A stretch of DNA of 64,000 nucleotides from Amycolatopsis umgeniensis (GCF_014205155.1 NZ_JACHMX010000001.1:2356001-2420000); one strand, 5' to 3'; shown: positions 17,659 through 27,267, numbered from the stretch's first letter. Numbers and translations are program-made. Notes: a model not told the origin generated them from the sequence alone.

Positions 17659-17952
17659 CTAGCCGAAAAGGGCGCTGCACTGGGTGACGCAGTCCTGGTA
17701 GCCGTCCGCCGTCGAGCCCGTGGCGCGCCCCTGGTGCTGGCCGCGCTGGATGTCCTCGTCGGCGATCTTGCGATCCTGCATCACCGCGGCGTACATCTCT
17801 TCGTTGTTCTGGCCGCCCCAGAAGTCCTGCGAGCGCAACGCTTCGTGCCGCTGGTCGTCCAGCGACTGTTCGTGCTGGCCCATGGCGGTCTGCAGGCCAC
17901 CGGCGATGGAGTGGAGGTCGCTGAACCTCGCCGAAATGAGTCCGTCGGACAT
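17659..17952 (-). CDS. WXG100-family protein (EsxA/EsxB type)
   Basis: 97-aa helical hairpin protein. The turn reads DFWGGQNNEE with W-G-G at residues 45-47, within the tolerated variation of WXG. It lacks a YxxxD/E motif and ends with two Cys (CVTQC, residues 88 and 92), unusual in this family. It forms an operon with the WXG100 gene 25 nt upstream, the expected heterodimer partner, and is divergent from eccC. ATG at 17952 is preceded by GGGGAA. Confidence 0.9.
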   Translation of the reverse strand: MSDGLISARFSDLHSIAGGLQTAMGQHEQSLDDQRHEALRSQDFWGGQNNEEMYAAVMQDRKIADEDIQRGQHQGRATGSTADGYQDCVTQCSALFG

Positions 17953-17977
17953 TTCTTTTCCCCTTCGAGCGATCCGG

Positions 17978-18280
17978 CTAGATGACCTGGGAGATGGCGG
18001 TGGTCGCCTGGTCGTCCGCGTCGGAGTAGCGGCCGGCCGTCTGGACGATCCCATCGGCCATGGTGTCGATGTTCTGGGTGTTCGCGCTCCAGCTTCCCTG
18101 CCGGTTCATCTCGACCCCCTCGAACGCCCTGTTCGCCTGCCCGTTCCAGCTCCCGCTCAGCCCCTGGATGTTGCTGAGACTCGACTGCACCTGGGCGTTG
18201 ATGTCCTCGCCGATGGACCTGGTCTTCAGGCCGAACGAGGACATTTCCGGTGTGGCGCCGTAGATCTGGTCGTTGGTCAT
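17978..18280 (-). CDS. WXG100-family protein with YxxxD export motif
   Basis: 100-aa WXG100 protein: helix, SGSWNGQANRAFEG with W-N-G at residues 45-47, helix. The C terminus carries the type VII secretion motif as YSDAD (residues 85-89). First gene of the divergent WXG100 pair next to eccC; GGGAGG lies upstream of the ATG at 18280. Likely the signal-bearing partner of the 97-aa protein that follows. Confidence 0.93.
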   Translation of the reverse strand: MTNDQIYGATPEMSSFGLKTRSIGEDINAQVQSSLSNIQGLSGSWNGQANRAFEGVEMNRQGSWSANTQNIDTMADGIVQTAGRYSDADDQATTAISQVI

Positions 18281-18414
18281 GACTTCCTCCCTTCCACGAC
18301 AGCGGTGATCCCTTACCCCGTCCAAGTTAGTGAGCGAGCACGGCTCCTTCCGGTGGTCGGCAGCTTCCTGCCAGCCCCGTCCCGGAGCCGGTCCGGTGGC
18401 GGACGATCGGTTTC

Positions 18415-21400
18415 GTGTCGACAGTCGTGGTGAAGCGCCCCACCCGCAGGCCGGGCCCGGAGATGCCGTCCGGTGAGCTGATCCTCCAGCCACCGCCGGA
18501 GATCCCGCCCCCGCCCGCCCGGCAGTGGGCCCAAGTGCTGATGGTGCTGCCGATGGTGGCGATGACGGCCGGGATGCTGCTGATGTATTCGGGCAGCATG
18601 ACCGGGTCGATGCGGTTCGCCATCTACGGGATCATGGGCGTCGGCATGCTCGGCATGGTCGTCATGGGTTTCCTGCAGGGCGGCGGCCCGAGCAAACGGG
18701 AAATGGGCCACGCCCGCCGGAAGTACCTGCGGCATCTCGCCCAGCATCGGTTGCGCCTGCGGCGGTCGATCCGCAAACAGCGCGAGGCGATGGCGTATCT
18801 GCACCCGGATCCGGACACCTTGTGGTCGCTGGCGGGAAGCTACCGGTTGTGGGAGCGGCGCAAGGAAGACCCGGACTTCGGTGTCGCCCGCATCGGGATG
18901 AGCGCGCAGAACCCCGGCACCACCGTGGTCGCCCCCGACACCAAACCGCTCGAAGAGCTCGAGCCGCTGTCCGCGCTGGCGCTGCGGCGGTTCATCACCA
19001 CCTATTCCACTGTGGACGACTTGCCGATCGCCATCGCGATCAGCGGTTTCAGCCGGGTGTACCTGCGCGGCGACACCGACGCCGCCCTCGGCATGCTGCG
19101 CGCGACGCTGGCCCAGCTGGCCACCCTGCATTCCCCCGACGACCTGCGGATCGCGATCTGCGCCGGTGAAGAACGCCGCGCGGCCTGGGAATGGACCAAA
19201 TGGCTGCCGCACGCGCTGCATCCCGAGCGTTCGGACGCGCTCGGCCCGCTTCGCCTGGTGGCACCGAGCATCCCGGCCCTGGAGTCGATGCTGGAGGAGG
19301 AACTGGCCAAGCGGCCGAGGTTCGATCCCGAATCGGACGTCCGGCTGGCCGGGCCGCATCTGGTGGTGGTGCTCGACGGCGGAGCGGTCGCGGGCTCCTC
19401 CCACCTCATGGCGGGCGGCGGCGTCGAAGGGGTGACCGTCGTGGATCTGACCACGATGCCGCCGAGGGCACTGGACCGCACCACCGTCGTGCTCGCCGTC
19501 GACGAGGGTGGCGACATGCTCAGCGAGACGATCGACGGTGAGGCACCGCTGGGCAGGGCGGATCGGCTGGGGGCTGTCGCGGCCGAGGGGCTCGCGCGCC
19601 AGCTGGCGCCGCTGCGGCTGACCGCGGGCCTGCGGGGAGAGGCCCCGATGAGCACCGAACTCGGTCTCGCCGAACTGCTGGAACTGGGCGATCCGTACGA
19701 ATTCGATCCGGCCGACACGTGGGAACCGAGGCCGAACCGGGACCGGCTCCGCGTCCAGTTCGGCATCCAGGCCGACGGCGCCCCGATCGAACTCGACCTC
19801 AAGGAATCGGCGCAGGACGGTATGGGCCCGCACGGCCTGCTGATCGGGGCCACCGGCTCCGGCAAATCGGAACTGCTGCGCACGCTCGTCCTCGCGCTGG
19901 CCGTCACGCACCCGCCGAGTTCGCTGAACTTCGCGCTGGTCGACTTCAAGGGCGGCGCCACTTTCGCCAGGCTCGACGCCTTGCCGCACACCAGCGCGGT
20001 GATCACCAACCTCGCCGACGAACTGCATCTGGTCGACCGGATGACCGACGCGATCAACGGCGAGCTGATCCGCCGTCAGGAACTGCTGCGGGCCGCGGGC
20101 AACTTCTCCTCCTTGCGCGACTACGAAAAGGCACGGGCGGCGGGAGCCCCGCTGCCCGAGGTGCCGACCCTGCTGGTGATCTGCGACGAGTTCTCCGAAC
20201 TGCTTTCCGCCAAACCCGATTTCATCGACATGTTCGTCCAAATAGGACGGGTCGGCCGTTCGCTCGGCGTGCATCTGCTGCTCGCCTCCCAGCGCCTCGA
20301 AGAAGGCAGACTGCGCGGTCTGGAGACCCACCTGTCCTACCGGGTCGGGCTCCGCACGTTCTCCGAGATGGAGAGCCGGGCCGTCCTCGGGGTCACCGAC
20401 GCCTTCAAACTGCCGCGTGCCCCCGGGCACGGGTTCCTCAAGGTCGGGACCGAGCCGATGGACAGGTTCCGCTCCGCCTACGTGTCCGGGGTGTACCAGC
20501 GGGCCGCCGGCGGCGGCGTGACCACCAACCCGGGGGAACGCCTGGTGCTGCGGGAGTACACCACCGCCTACGTCGCCGAGGAGTTCGACGTCGAGCCGGA
20601 GGAGAGCACCGAACCGGATGACGACACCGCCGTCGGCGAGACCTTGCTGGACATCCTGGTCGACCGCTTGGAGGGGCGGGGCACCCCGGCCCACCAGGTG
20701 TGGCTGCCGCCGCTTTCGGACTCACCGACGCTGGACGCCCTGCTGCCCCCGCTGGTCACGGATCCCCTGCGCGGCCTCACCGCCGGGGCGGGCGGTGCGC
20801 TGCGCCCGGTGCTGGGCATCGTGGACCGGCCGTTCGAACAGCGGCGAGACCCGCTGACGCTGGACCTGACCGGCGCGGCGGGGCACGTCCTGGTGCTGGG
20901 CGCGCCGCAGACCGGGAAGAGCACGGTCCTGCGCACGTTGATCACCAGCCTCGCGCTCACTCACACGCCTCGGGAAGTCCAGTTCTACTGCCTCGATTTC
21001 GGCGGTGGCACACTCGCCTCGATCGCCGGCCTGCCGCAGGTCGCCGGCGTTTCGGGCAGGCTCGACACCGGCGCCGTCCGGCGGACGGTCGCCGAGGTGT
21101 CGACGATCCTGGCCCAGCGGGAACGGATGTTCGCCGAGCACCAGATCGACGGGATCGCCACCTATCGCAGGCTGCGGGCCGAAAACCGGTTCCCGGCGGA
21201 ACGACACGGCGACGTCTTCCTCGTCGTCGACGGCTGGCAGACGCTGCGCAACGACTTCCCCGAACTCGAGGAGACTGTCGGCGACATCGCCGCTCGCGGC
21301 CTGTCCTACGGCGTGCACGTCGTGGCGGGGTGCTCCCGGTCGTTCGATCTGCGGATGAACGTGCGGGATCTGTTCGCCAGCAGACTGGAACTGAAGATCG

Positions 21401-22374
21401 GCGATCCCATCGACTCCGTAATCGACCGGCGTGCCGCGATGAGCGTGCCCGCCGACGCGCCGGGCCACGGGATCGCCATGAGCGGGCACCAGATGCTGGT
21501 GGCGCTGCCCCGGATCGACGGTGTCACGGATGCGGACGACCTCGCCGACGGCCTCGGAGCGCTCGTCGAAGCGGTGAAGTCGGCTTGGCCGGGCGAGCCC
21601 GCGCCGTCGGTCCGGCTGCTGCCCGGAATCCTTCCCTACGAAGAACTTCCTCCCGCCGACGGGGTGGAAGGCGAAGAGCCGGGACTCGCTGTCGGGATCC
21701 ACGAACGCGATCTGTCGCCGATGCGGCTCGACTTCGCCACCGACCCGCATTTCTTCGTGCTGGCGGACACCCAGAGCGGCAAGACGTCGTTCCTCCGGGT
21801 ACTCGCCAAGCGGATCCAGACCACGTACCGGCCCGACGAGGCCCGCATCATCCTGGTCGACCATCGCCGGAGCCTGCTCGGCGAAGTGGGCGAAGACCAC
21901 CTCCTCGGCTACGGCACCAACGACGAGCACAGCGGACGTCTGCTCGCCGAGACCGCGACGGCGCTGAAGAAACGGCTACCCGGCAAGGACGTCACCCCCG
22001 AGCAGCTGCGGAAGAGGAACTGGTGGCAGGGGCCGGAGATCTTCGTCCTCGTCGACGACTACGACATGGTCGCCACGCACAAGGAACATCCGCTCATGGC
22101 CTTGCTTCCGCTGATCGCGCAGGGTTCGGACGTCGGCCTGCACGTGGTGCTGGCCCGCCGCACCGGTGGCGCGGGCCGAGGCCTGTTCGAGCCTTTCCTC
22201 GGCAGGCTCCGGGAAGTGGGCACGCCCGGTCTGATGATGTCCGGCGACCGGGACGAAGGTCCGTTGCTGGGCGGGATGCGGGCGCAGGTCCTGCCGCCGG
22301 GACGCGGCTGGCTGGTGGACCGCCGGGGTCAGAAGGACCTGGTGCAACTCGCCTGGCTGCCCGTACAGGACTGA
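18415..22374 (+). CDS. eccC: Type VII secretion ATPase EccC, fused three-domain form
   Basis: 1319-aa motor of the ESX translocon. An N-terminal Pro-rich tail leads to two transmembrane helices (about 40-90). Three FtsK/SpoIIIE-type ATPase domains follow, with P-loops GATGSGKS (about 478), GAPQTGKS (about 829) and DTQSGKT (about 1118). The first domain keeps a full Walker B (LLVICDEFSELL), the second has FLVVDGWQ and the third FVLVDDYD. Mycobacterial ESX-1 splits this into EccCa and EccCb; here it is one chain. It recruits WXG100 dimers through its last domain. GTG start at 18415. Confidence 0.97.
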   Translation: MSTVVVKRPTRRPGPEMPSGELILQPPPEIPPPPARQWAQVLMVLPMVAMTAGMLLMYSGSMTGSMRFAIYGIMGVGMLGMVVMGFLQGGGPSKREMGHARRKYLRHLAQHRLRLRRSIRKQREAMAYLHPDPDTLWSLAGSYRLWERRKEDPDFGVARIGMSAQNPGTTVVAPDTKPLEELEPLSALALRRFITTYSTVDDLPIAIAISGFSRVYLRGDTDAALGMLRATLAQLATLHSPDDLRIAICAGEERRAAWEWTKWLPHALHPERSDALGPLRLVAPSIPALESMLEEELAKRPRFDPESDVRLAGPHLVVVLDGGAVAGSSHLMAGGGVEGVTVVDLTTMPPRALDRTTVVLAVDEGGDMLSETIDGEAPLGRADRLGAVAAEGLARQLAPLRLTAGLRGEAPMSTELGLAELLELGDPYEFDPADTWEPRPNRDRLRVQFGIQADGAPIELDLKESAQDGMGPHGLLIGATGSGKSELLRTLVLALAVTHPPSSLNFALVDFKGGATFARLDALPHTSAVITNLADELHLVDRMTDAINGELIRRQELLRAAGNFSSLRDYEKARAAGAPLPEVPTLLVICDEFSELLSAKPDFIDMFVQIGRVGRSLGVHLLLASQRLEEGRLRGLETHLSYRVGLRTFSEMESRAVLGVTDAFKLPRAPGHGFLKVGTEPMDRFRSAYVSGVYQRAAGGGVTTNPGERLVLREYTTAYVAEEFDVEPEESTEPDDDTAVGETLLDILVDRLEGRGTPAHQVWLPPLSDSPTLDALLPPLVTDPLRGLTAGAGGALRPVLGIVDRPFEQRRDPLTLDLTGAAGHVLVLGAPQTGKSTVLRTLITSLALTHTPREVQFYCLDFGGGTLASIAGLPQVAGVSGRLDTGAVRRTVAEVSTILAQRERMFAEHQIDGIATYRRLRAENRFPAERHGDVFLVVDGWQTLRNDFPELEETVGDIAARGLSYGVHVVAGCSRSFDLRMNVRDLFASRLELKIGDPIDSVIDRRAAMSVPADAPGHGIAMSGHQMLVALPRIDGVTDADDLADGLGALVEAVKSAWPGEPAPSVRLLPGILPYEELPPADGVEGEEPGLAVGIHERDLSPMRLDFATDPHFFVLADTQSGKTSFLRVLAKRIQTTYRPDEARIILVDHRRSLLGEVGEDHLLGYGTNDEHSGRLLAETATALKKRLPGKDVTPEQLRKRNWWQGPEIFVLVDDYDMVATHKEHPLMALLPLIAQGSDVGLHVVLARRTGGAGRGLFEPFLGRLREVGTPGLMMSGDRDEGPLLGGMRAQVLPPGRGWLVDRRGQKDLVQLAWLPVQD

Positions 22375-22407
22375 GCGCGACGACCGGAAACGACCTGAGG
22401 AGTGACT

Positions 22408-22788
22408 ATGAGCGGTGACCACATCAAGGGCGACACGGACGCCATGCGGGAGTTCGCGTCGAAGCTCATGAGCAGCATCGAGGCGACCCCGGTCAGCCCC
22501 ATCGCCCGGATCGGCGAGATGACACCGTGCCCCGGCGGGCTGTTCGACTACTGCCAGCACCTCACGCACGTGGAGAACGAAACCATTCCCAAGCTCCAGA
22601 CCTTCATCACGAAGGTCGAGCAGGGATTCGCCGCTTACGCCGACTTCGTCCAGCAGACGGCCGTGAACTACCTCCGTGCCGACGAAGCGGGCCGCCAGGA
22701 GATCTTGACCGCTTTCGTCACCCGGCCCGTGGGATACACGCCGGAAGTCGATCCCCGGCTGCTCGACCCGAACGCCGGACGGCGCTGA
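22408..22788 (+). CDS. Small ESX substrate/partner (EspC-like), copy 1
   Basis: 126-aa helical protein, MSGDHIKGDTDAMREFASKL at the start, with the export motif YLRAD at residues 88-92. It is a paralogue of the protein at 24155-24571 (shared IK.DT..M....SKL and GLF patterns). It precedes a long Pro-rich substrate gene by 9 nt, the arrangement of EspC-EspA or PE-PPE pairs. The ATG at 22408 is favoured over the GTG two codons earlier because GAGGAG lies at the right distance. Confidence 0.78.
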   Translation: MSGDHIKGDTDAMREFASKLMSSIEATPVSPIARIGEMTPCPGGLFDYCQHLTHVENETIPKLQTFITKVEQGFAAYADFVQQTAVNYLRADEAGRQEILTAFVTRPVGYTPEVDPRLLDPNAGRR

Positions 22789-22797
22789 GGGGGAGCC

Positions 22798-24144
22798 ATG
22801 GCGTCCATCGAAGAGATGTACAACCAGATCTACGCCGAAGTGCAGGGTCACATCCCCAAGCTGGCGGCCACCCAGTGGCTGTGGAGACAGGCCAGGACCT
22901 GGATCGGCGATCAGGCGAAACTCCTGCACCAGCAGGCGAATCAGCTCGTCACCCAGGACCATTGGCCGGACGCGGCCGGACGGCAGTTCCTGGCCAGGGT
23001 GAACCAGGACCTCGCCGTCATGCGGTCCTGGACCGATCCGGGCTCGAGGGTCACCGTCGGGAACCACGTCACCACGTCGAACGTGTTCGACACCATCAAC
23101 GCACTGGACAGCGGGCTGTGGGCGGCCCAGCGCGCCGCGGAGCGGCTGGTCATCCACTACAACGGACTGTCCGATGAGGACAAGGGCAAGCAGCGGCAGG
23201 ACATCGATGGGAAGATCGCCGCGGAGATCACCAAACTCGTGCCGCTGTACACGGCCGCGGCGACGGGCATGCGGGGTGCCGTCGGCGTGGAATGGAAGGG
23301 GCCGCGGGCGGCCACTTCCCGGCAGGGCAGGCAGAATCCGGCCACGAACCCCGGACCCGCGTCGGCTTCTCCCGGTACCGCGCCGTCGCCCACCGAACCG
23401 CAACCGCAGGAGCCCGCGCCCACCGAACCGACGACGCCGGAGACCACGGATCCGCTCAAGGCCGCTCTCGAGGCGGCGCCGGGGGCCTTGGACGCGTTGA
23501 GCCAGGCGATGCAGTCGGCACAGCAACTGCTCGGCGGCGGAACAGGTTCACCACTCCCGACGCCGCTCGATCCCCTCGATCCGCTCGGCCCGGGAGACTC
23601 GCTCTCGCCCTTGGAAGTCGCGCAACGGCTCGCCCGCGTCGAAGGCACCTCGGATCCTTCGGGTCTGCCCAGTCTCGCCGGGGGCGGCGTGAGCCCCGTC
23701 GGTGGTTCCGCCGCCGGGGGATCGCTTTCGCCGGTCGCGCCGGTCAGCCCATCACCCGGTGGCGTCGGCAGCGCCGCTTTCCCGCCGGTGACCTCCTTGT
23801 CCGCCACGGGTTCCGGCGGCGCGAGCACGTCCGGCAGCCCGGGGACGATGCCGCCGGCGCAACAGCAACCGCAGCACGGCGGGGCGAAAAGGGGCGGCGG
23901 GATCAAGCCCGGCGCCGCCGAGCACGCCGCCACCGGAAGGCCTCGCGAGCGCAAATCCGGCGTGACCCCGGGAGTTTCGCTACTCGGGCGGTCAGGACGT
24001 GGCCGTCCGGCCGACCGGACGGCGGAACCGGCTCCCGCGCCCCGGCGCTGGGACCGGGAGAACGACACGGTCCAGCTGCTCGACGAAGAGTTGTGGCAGG
24101 TCGAACAGGAAGACAGTGGTCCGCGCTACCGCGCCGGACAGTGA
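22798..24144 (+). CDS. ESX substrate with helical N terminus and Pro/Gly-rich tail, copy 1
   Basis: 448 aa. The N-terminal 165 residues are helical and PPE/EspA-like (WLWRQARTWIGDQAKLLHQQA, DHWPDAAGRQFLARV). The remaining 280 residues are low complexity, rich in Pro, Gly, Ser and Thr, with a basic stretch and an acidic end (WQVEQEDSGPRYRAGQ). No YxxxD motif is evident, so export would rely on the small partner encoded just upstream. Function after secretion unknown. Confidence 0.72.
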   Translation: MASIEEMYNQIYAEVQGHIPKLAATQWLWRQARTWIGDQAKLLHQQANQLVTQDHWPDAAGRQFLARVNQDLAVMRSWTDPGSRVTVGNHVTTSNVFDTINALDSGLWAAQRAAERLVIHYNGLSDEDKGKQRQDIDGKIAAEITKLVPLYTAAATGMRGAVGVEWKGPRAATSRQGRQNPATNPGPASASPGTAPSPTEPQPQEPAPTEPTTPETTDPLKAALEAAPGALDALSQAMQSAQQLLGGGTGSPLPTPLDPLDPLGPGDSLSPLEVAQRLARVEGTSDPSGLPSLAGGGVSPVGGSAAGGSLSPVAPVSPSPGGVGSAAFPPVTSLSATGSGGASTSGSPGTMPPAQQQPQHGGAKRGGGIKPGAAEHAATGRPRERKSGVTPGVSLLGRSGRGRPADRTAEPAPAPRRWDRENDTVQLLDEELWQVEQEDSGPRYRAGQ

Positions 24145-24154
24145 GGAGGGGTAG

Positions 24155-24571
24155 ATGCCCGATCAAATCAAAGCGGATACCGAGTCGATGAGCGCTTACT
24201 CGAGCAAGCTCACCGCCCCGGAGATGCCGCCGTCACTCGCGCGACTGGGGACGCCGCCGAATCTGACCGGTCTCTTCGAAGGCATCGCGATGTCGGTGCT
24301 GGACAAGGCCGCGACAGCGAGTATGGCCGCGTTCATGGCGAAGATGACCGAAGAGATGGTCACCGACTCGACGAAGGTCAAGACCGCCGCGCTCACCTAC
24401 AGCGCGGCGGACGTCACCAGCGCCCTCGAACTGGCCACGTCCGCCACCAAGGTGCTCAAACAGGGCATCGACCTGGTGAAGAAGACGGCCGGTTCCGGGC
24501 AGCAGCAACCGTCCACCGCCGAAAAACCGGCCGACCAGACTGCGAGCGACGCCTCGCAGGACCTTGTCTGA
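24155..24571 (+). CDS. Small ESX substrate/partner (EspC-like), copy 2
   Basis: 138-aa helical protein starting MPDQIKADTESMSAYSSKL, with YSAAD at residues 82-86 as the type VII export motif and a polar C-terminal tail. Paralogue of the 126-aa protein at 22408. Its stop lies 10 nt before the ATG of the next substrate gene, mirroring the first pair. GAGGAGGGG lies just upstream of the start. Confidence 0.78.
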   Translation: MPDQIKADTESMSAYSSKLTAPEMPPSLARLGTPPNLTGLFEGIAMSVLDKAATASMAAFMAKMTEEMVTDSTKVKTAALTYSAADVTSALELATSATKVLKQGIDLVKKTAGSGQQQPSTAEKPADQTASDASQDLV

Positions 24572-24581
24572 GGAGCTCAAC

Positions 24582-25718
24582 ATGGCTGTTCCTTACAATC
24601 TGCTGCCGATCGAGATGCATTTGGCGATGATCTCCGCCGAGCAGGCCAACGTCGCCGTCCTCACCGACGCGGCGCGGATGTGGACCGAATCCCGCGCGTG
24701 GATCGAAAACGCGTCGACCGAACTGCACACCCGGGTGGGCGAGTTGTCGCCGACCTGGCAGGACGACGCCGGCCGCGCCCACGAAGAAAAGGCGCAGCGT
24801 TCCCTCGCCGAACTCCGGTTCTGGGGTGAGCGCATCGATCTGGCCCAGCCCGCCGAGACACTGACGACGCTGGCGGGCGGGATCCAGGAGACGATGCAGG
24901 AGGTGGCGGTGCTGCACGGCCAGTACATGGCGGCGATCTCCAACCCGTTCACCGCCTGGGCGGCTCCCTTGATCCAGCAGGCGTCGGGTGCGCGGATGAC
25001 CGCACTCGGCGCGCAGTTCGACATGTCGATGCTCAAGGTCGTCTCGGCCTCCGGAATCCAGCAGCCCGACCATCTGATGCCCGAGATGCCGCAGGCGTCC
25101 GCGGAAGGGAACTCCCCCGCCGACTTCATCAAGGCGGCCGAAGCGGGGATGAACGCGCTGTCGGAGGTGCAGGGGCTCGCCGAATCGGTCGGCGTCGGCG
25201 GCGGGAGCGGGAGCTCCCTCCCGGATGTCTCGATACCGGACATCCCCGGCTACGACGGATCGTCCGGCGTTTCGCTCGCCGGGCTGGCCCCGCTGCCGGC
25301 CGCGGCAGGCGCCGTCCCGTCGCTCGGCGGACTGCCCGGAGGATCGGGTGCGCCGCCGGTGCCGACGGGACTCCTCGGCGGTATCGGCGCGGCGGGCGGG
25401 ATGGCCGGTCTTCCGGTGGCCGCCAAACCTGTCGGGACGAAGAAGGCGCCCAGCCTGGCTTCCGAGATCCAGCCCGGGGCCGCGACGCCGTCCGGCGCGA
25501 AGGCGGCGACCAGCCCGATGTCCCCGATGTCGCCGCCGCATGCCGGCGGGCAGAACACGGCGAGCACGCTTCGCCCGTCTTCGAGCGACCAGCCGACCGG
25601 ACGGAACGGGGCGGCCCGGCGGGCGTCGTCAGGGAAGAGCGACGGCGTTCCGGAGAAGCTGCGCGGCCGTGCCGCGAAAGGCAGCCCGGACGGTCAGTTC
25701 ACCCTGCGCCGGGCGTGA
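24582..25718 (+). CDS. ESX substrate with helical N terminus and Pro/Gly-rich tail, copy 2
   Basis: 378 aa. Helical N-terminal domain (about 1-150) with PTWQDDAGRAHEEKAQRSL, a WxxxxG turn resembling WXG100/PPE proteins, then a low-complexity tail rich in Gly, Pro, Ala and Ser ending in basic residues. Second member of a duplicated small-partner/long-substrate pair. The ATG at 24582 is preceded by GAGGAG; a TTG six codons earlier would start inside the previous gene. Confidence 0.72.
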   Translation: MAVPYNLLPIEMHLAMISAEQANVAVLTDAARMWTESRAWIENASTELHTRVGELSPTWQDDAGRAHEEKAQRSLAELRFWGERIDLAQPAETLTTLAGGIQETMQEVAVLHGQYMAAISNPFTAWAAPLIQQASGARMTALGAQFDMSMLKVVSASGIQQPDHLMPEMPQASAEGNSPADFIKAAEAGMNALSEVQGLAESVGVGGGSGSSLPDVSIPDIPGYDGSSGVSLAGLAPLPAAAGAVPSLGGLPGGSGAPPVPTGLLGGIGAAGGMAGLPVAAKPVGTKKAPSLASEIQPGAATPSGAKAATSPMSPMSPPHAGGQNTASTLRPSSSDQPTGRNGAARRASSGKSDGVPEKLRGRAAKGSPDGQFTLRRA

Positions 25719-25743
25719 CTGAAGGCCTGTCCTGTCGGGGCGG

Positions 25744-25798
25744 GTCCGTGAAGGCCTCCTTCCCTACGCTCAAGGTAGGGAAGGAGGCCTTCACGGAC
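25744..25798. repeat. Dispersed hairpin, family A copy 3
   Basis: Perfect 24-bp inverted repeat (25744-25767 and 25775-25798) with loop GCTCAAG. Same arms as the copies at 3464 and 17481; only the first loop base differs among the three. Placed between the convergent ends of the substrate gene and eccB. Confidence 0.9.
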
Positions 25799-25829
25799 AG
25801 CTCCCTTCGTCGTGCCGGACGCGGGAAAC

Positions 25830-27263
25830 TCAGCCGCCCAGGGTTTGACGGCGGGCGGCGGTGGGGTCGAGGCTCGGGCCCTCGGGCAGACGGGCCACCA
25901 GGCCGGCGGGAAGCCGCATCGGACTCACCGATGGATACCCGAGCATCTTGAGCACGTCGGGGGAAGCCAGCGGATAGCGGCGCCCCATGTCGGTCACCAC
26001 GGTCAGCGTCCCGGCGGGAGCCTGCGCCGACGGCATCGCCTCGACGACGATCGCGCTGCCCGGCGGCACGTGGACGCGGTCCGCGAGCGGTGTCCCGGTG
26101 GCGGTCCGGCGAGCCGTGGTGGACATCGGATCGGCGGGCGGCAGCACTGGATCGACGGCCAGCGAAGGAGCCGCGGCGCCGTCGGCGAAGGTGGCGCACA
26201 CGGTGGCGTCCTGATCACGCAGACGCGCGACGGCCGGACGGATCGCGGGCGCCGCGCCCGCTTCGGCCTGGATCGGGTCCAGTTGCCGCGACATCGTCGC
26301 CAGCGAAGGCGGCAGCGGCACGGTTTTGGGCTCGGCCCCTGGATAGGCGGCGAGCATCTGGGCGCTCGCGCGCTGGACGTCGTACTGCAGTTCGGTGATC
26401 GGCCGCAGGGCGTCCCGTTCGGTGAGGTAGTGCTGTTTTCCGCCGCCGGAGGCCTGCACCATCAGCAGCATCCCGTTCCGGATGTCGGTCCTGCCCGGGA
26501 CAGCGGTGGACACCTCCCCCGCGGCGGCCACCGGGAGCGGGCCGATCGGCGCGCCTTCCGGGAGTACGTCGAGCCAGGCCCTGCCGACCCTCGCCCACGG
26601 CTCGGCGGTGAGCGCGAGCCCGGTGCCGACGGCGCCGTAGTCGTCGATCTTGTGCCGATGGCCGCGCCACACCAGGAACCGCTCGCCGGTCGACGTCGAT
26701 TCCACCAGCAACGCCTGATCGCCCAGTTCCGCACCGCCGGACGGCGAAGCGCCCGCCAGCAGGACCGACTCCTCGATCCGGCTGCCCGCGAGGTCACTGG
26801 CGGGGGCCGAACACAGCGACCACGAACCGGTCAGCAGTTTTTCCTTGCCGGGCAAGGCGTCCGGCGCGTCGGCGATACCGATCCGCGGTCCGCGCGGGAC
26901 GCCGGCGAGCGAGTCGCGCGATACCCGTTCCGTGGCGCGGTGATCGCCGAGCAGGAGCAGCGCCGACGTGTAGTTCGCGACGGGGTGCAGCCTGCCGTCC
27001 AGGAAGACGTACCTGGTTCCGGTCTCCTTCTCCAGGATGACCGCCGGATCCTTCCGCCAGGCGTTGTTCCCGCCGGGCACGATCATCCCGTACACCCCGA
27101 CGCACGCCAGCGCCACGATCGCCAGCGCGACACTGGCGAAAGCGGCGCCGGAGGGACGCCGGAACGGCGGCTGCTCCGGATCGGTCTCCCTGGTCACGAG
27201 CGCGGAAATCGCGCGCTGCACCAGGAATTGGTACGCCTGCAGTTGATCTCGTTTGGACGCCAT
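25830..27263 (-). CDS. eccB: Type VII secretion protein EccB
   Basis: 477-aa ESX core membrane component. The N terminus MASKRDQLQAYQFLVQRAISALV is the family hallmark, followed by one transmembrane helix (about 40-62) and a large extracytoplasmic domain made of repeats with conserved Cys (SLCSAPASDL, VCATFADG). It forms part of the inner-membrane pore complex with EccC, EccD and EccE. Encoded 4 nt upstream... of nothing further: eccD precedes it on the minus strand with a 4-nt gap, so the two are cotranscribed. Confidence 0.96.
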   Translation of the reverse strand: MASKRDQLQAYQFLVQRAISALVTRETDPEQPPFRRPSGAAFASVALAIVALACVGVYGMIVPGGNNAWRKDPAVILEKETGTRYVFLDGRLHPVANYTSALLLLGDHRATERVSRDSLAGVPRGPRIGIADAPDALPGKEKLLTGSWSLCSAPASDLAGSRIEESVLLAGASPSGGAELGDQALLVESTSTGERFLVWRGHRHKIDDYGAVGTGLALTAEPWARVGRAWLDVLPEGAPIGPLPVAAAGEVSTAVPGRTDIRNGMLLMVQASGGGKQHYLTERDALRPITELQYDVQRASAQMLAAYPGAEPKTVPLPPSLATMSRQLDPIQAEAGAAPAIRPAVARLRDQDATVCATFADGAAAPSLAVDPVLPPADPMSTTARRTATGTPLADRVHVPPGSAIVVEAMPSAQAPAGTLTVVTDMGRRYPLASPDVLKMLGYPSVSPMRLPAGLVARLPEGPSLDPTAARRQTLGG

Positions 27264-27267
27264 GGTT

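Noticed and set aside
18313..20694. A 793-codon minus-strand frame inside eccC
   Set aside because: Shadow of the eccC reading frame; Gln/Arg/Gly-rich with no recognisable domain.
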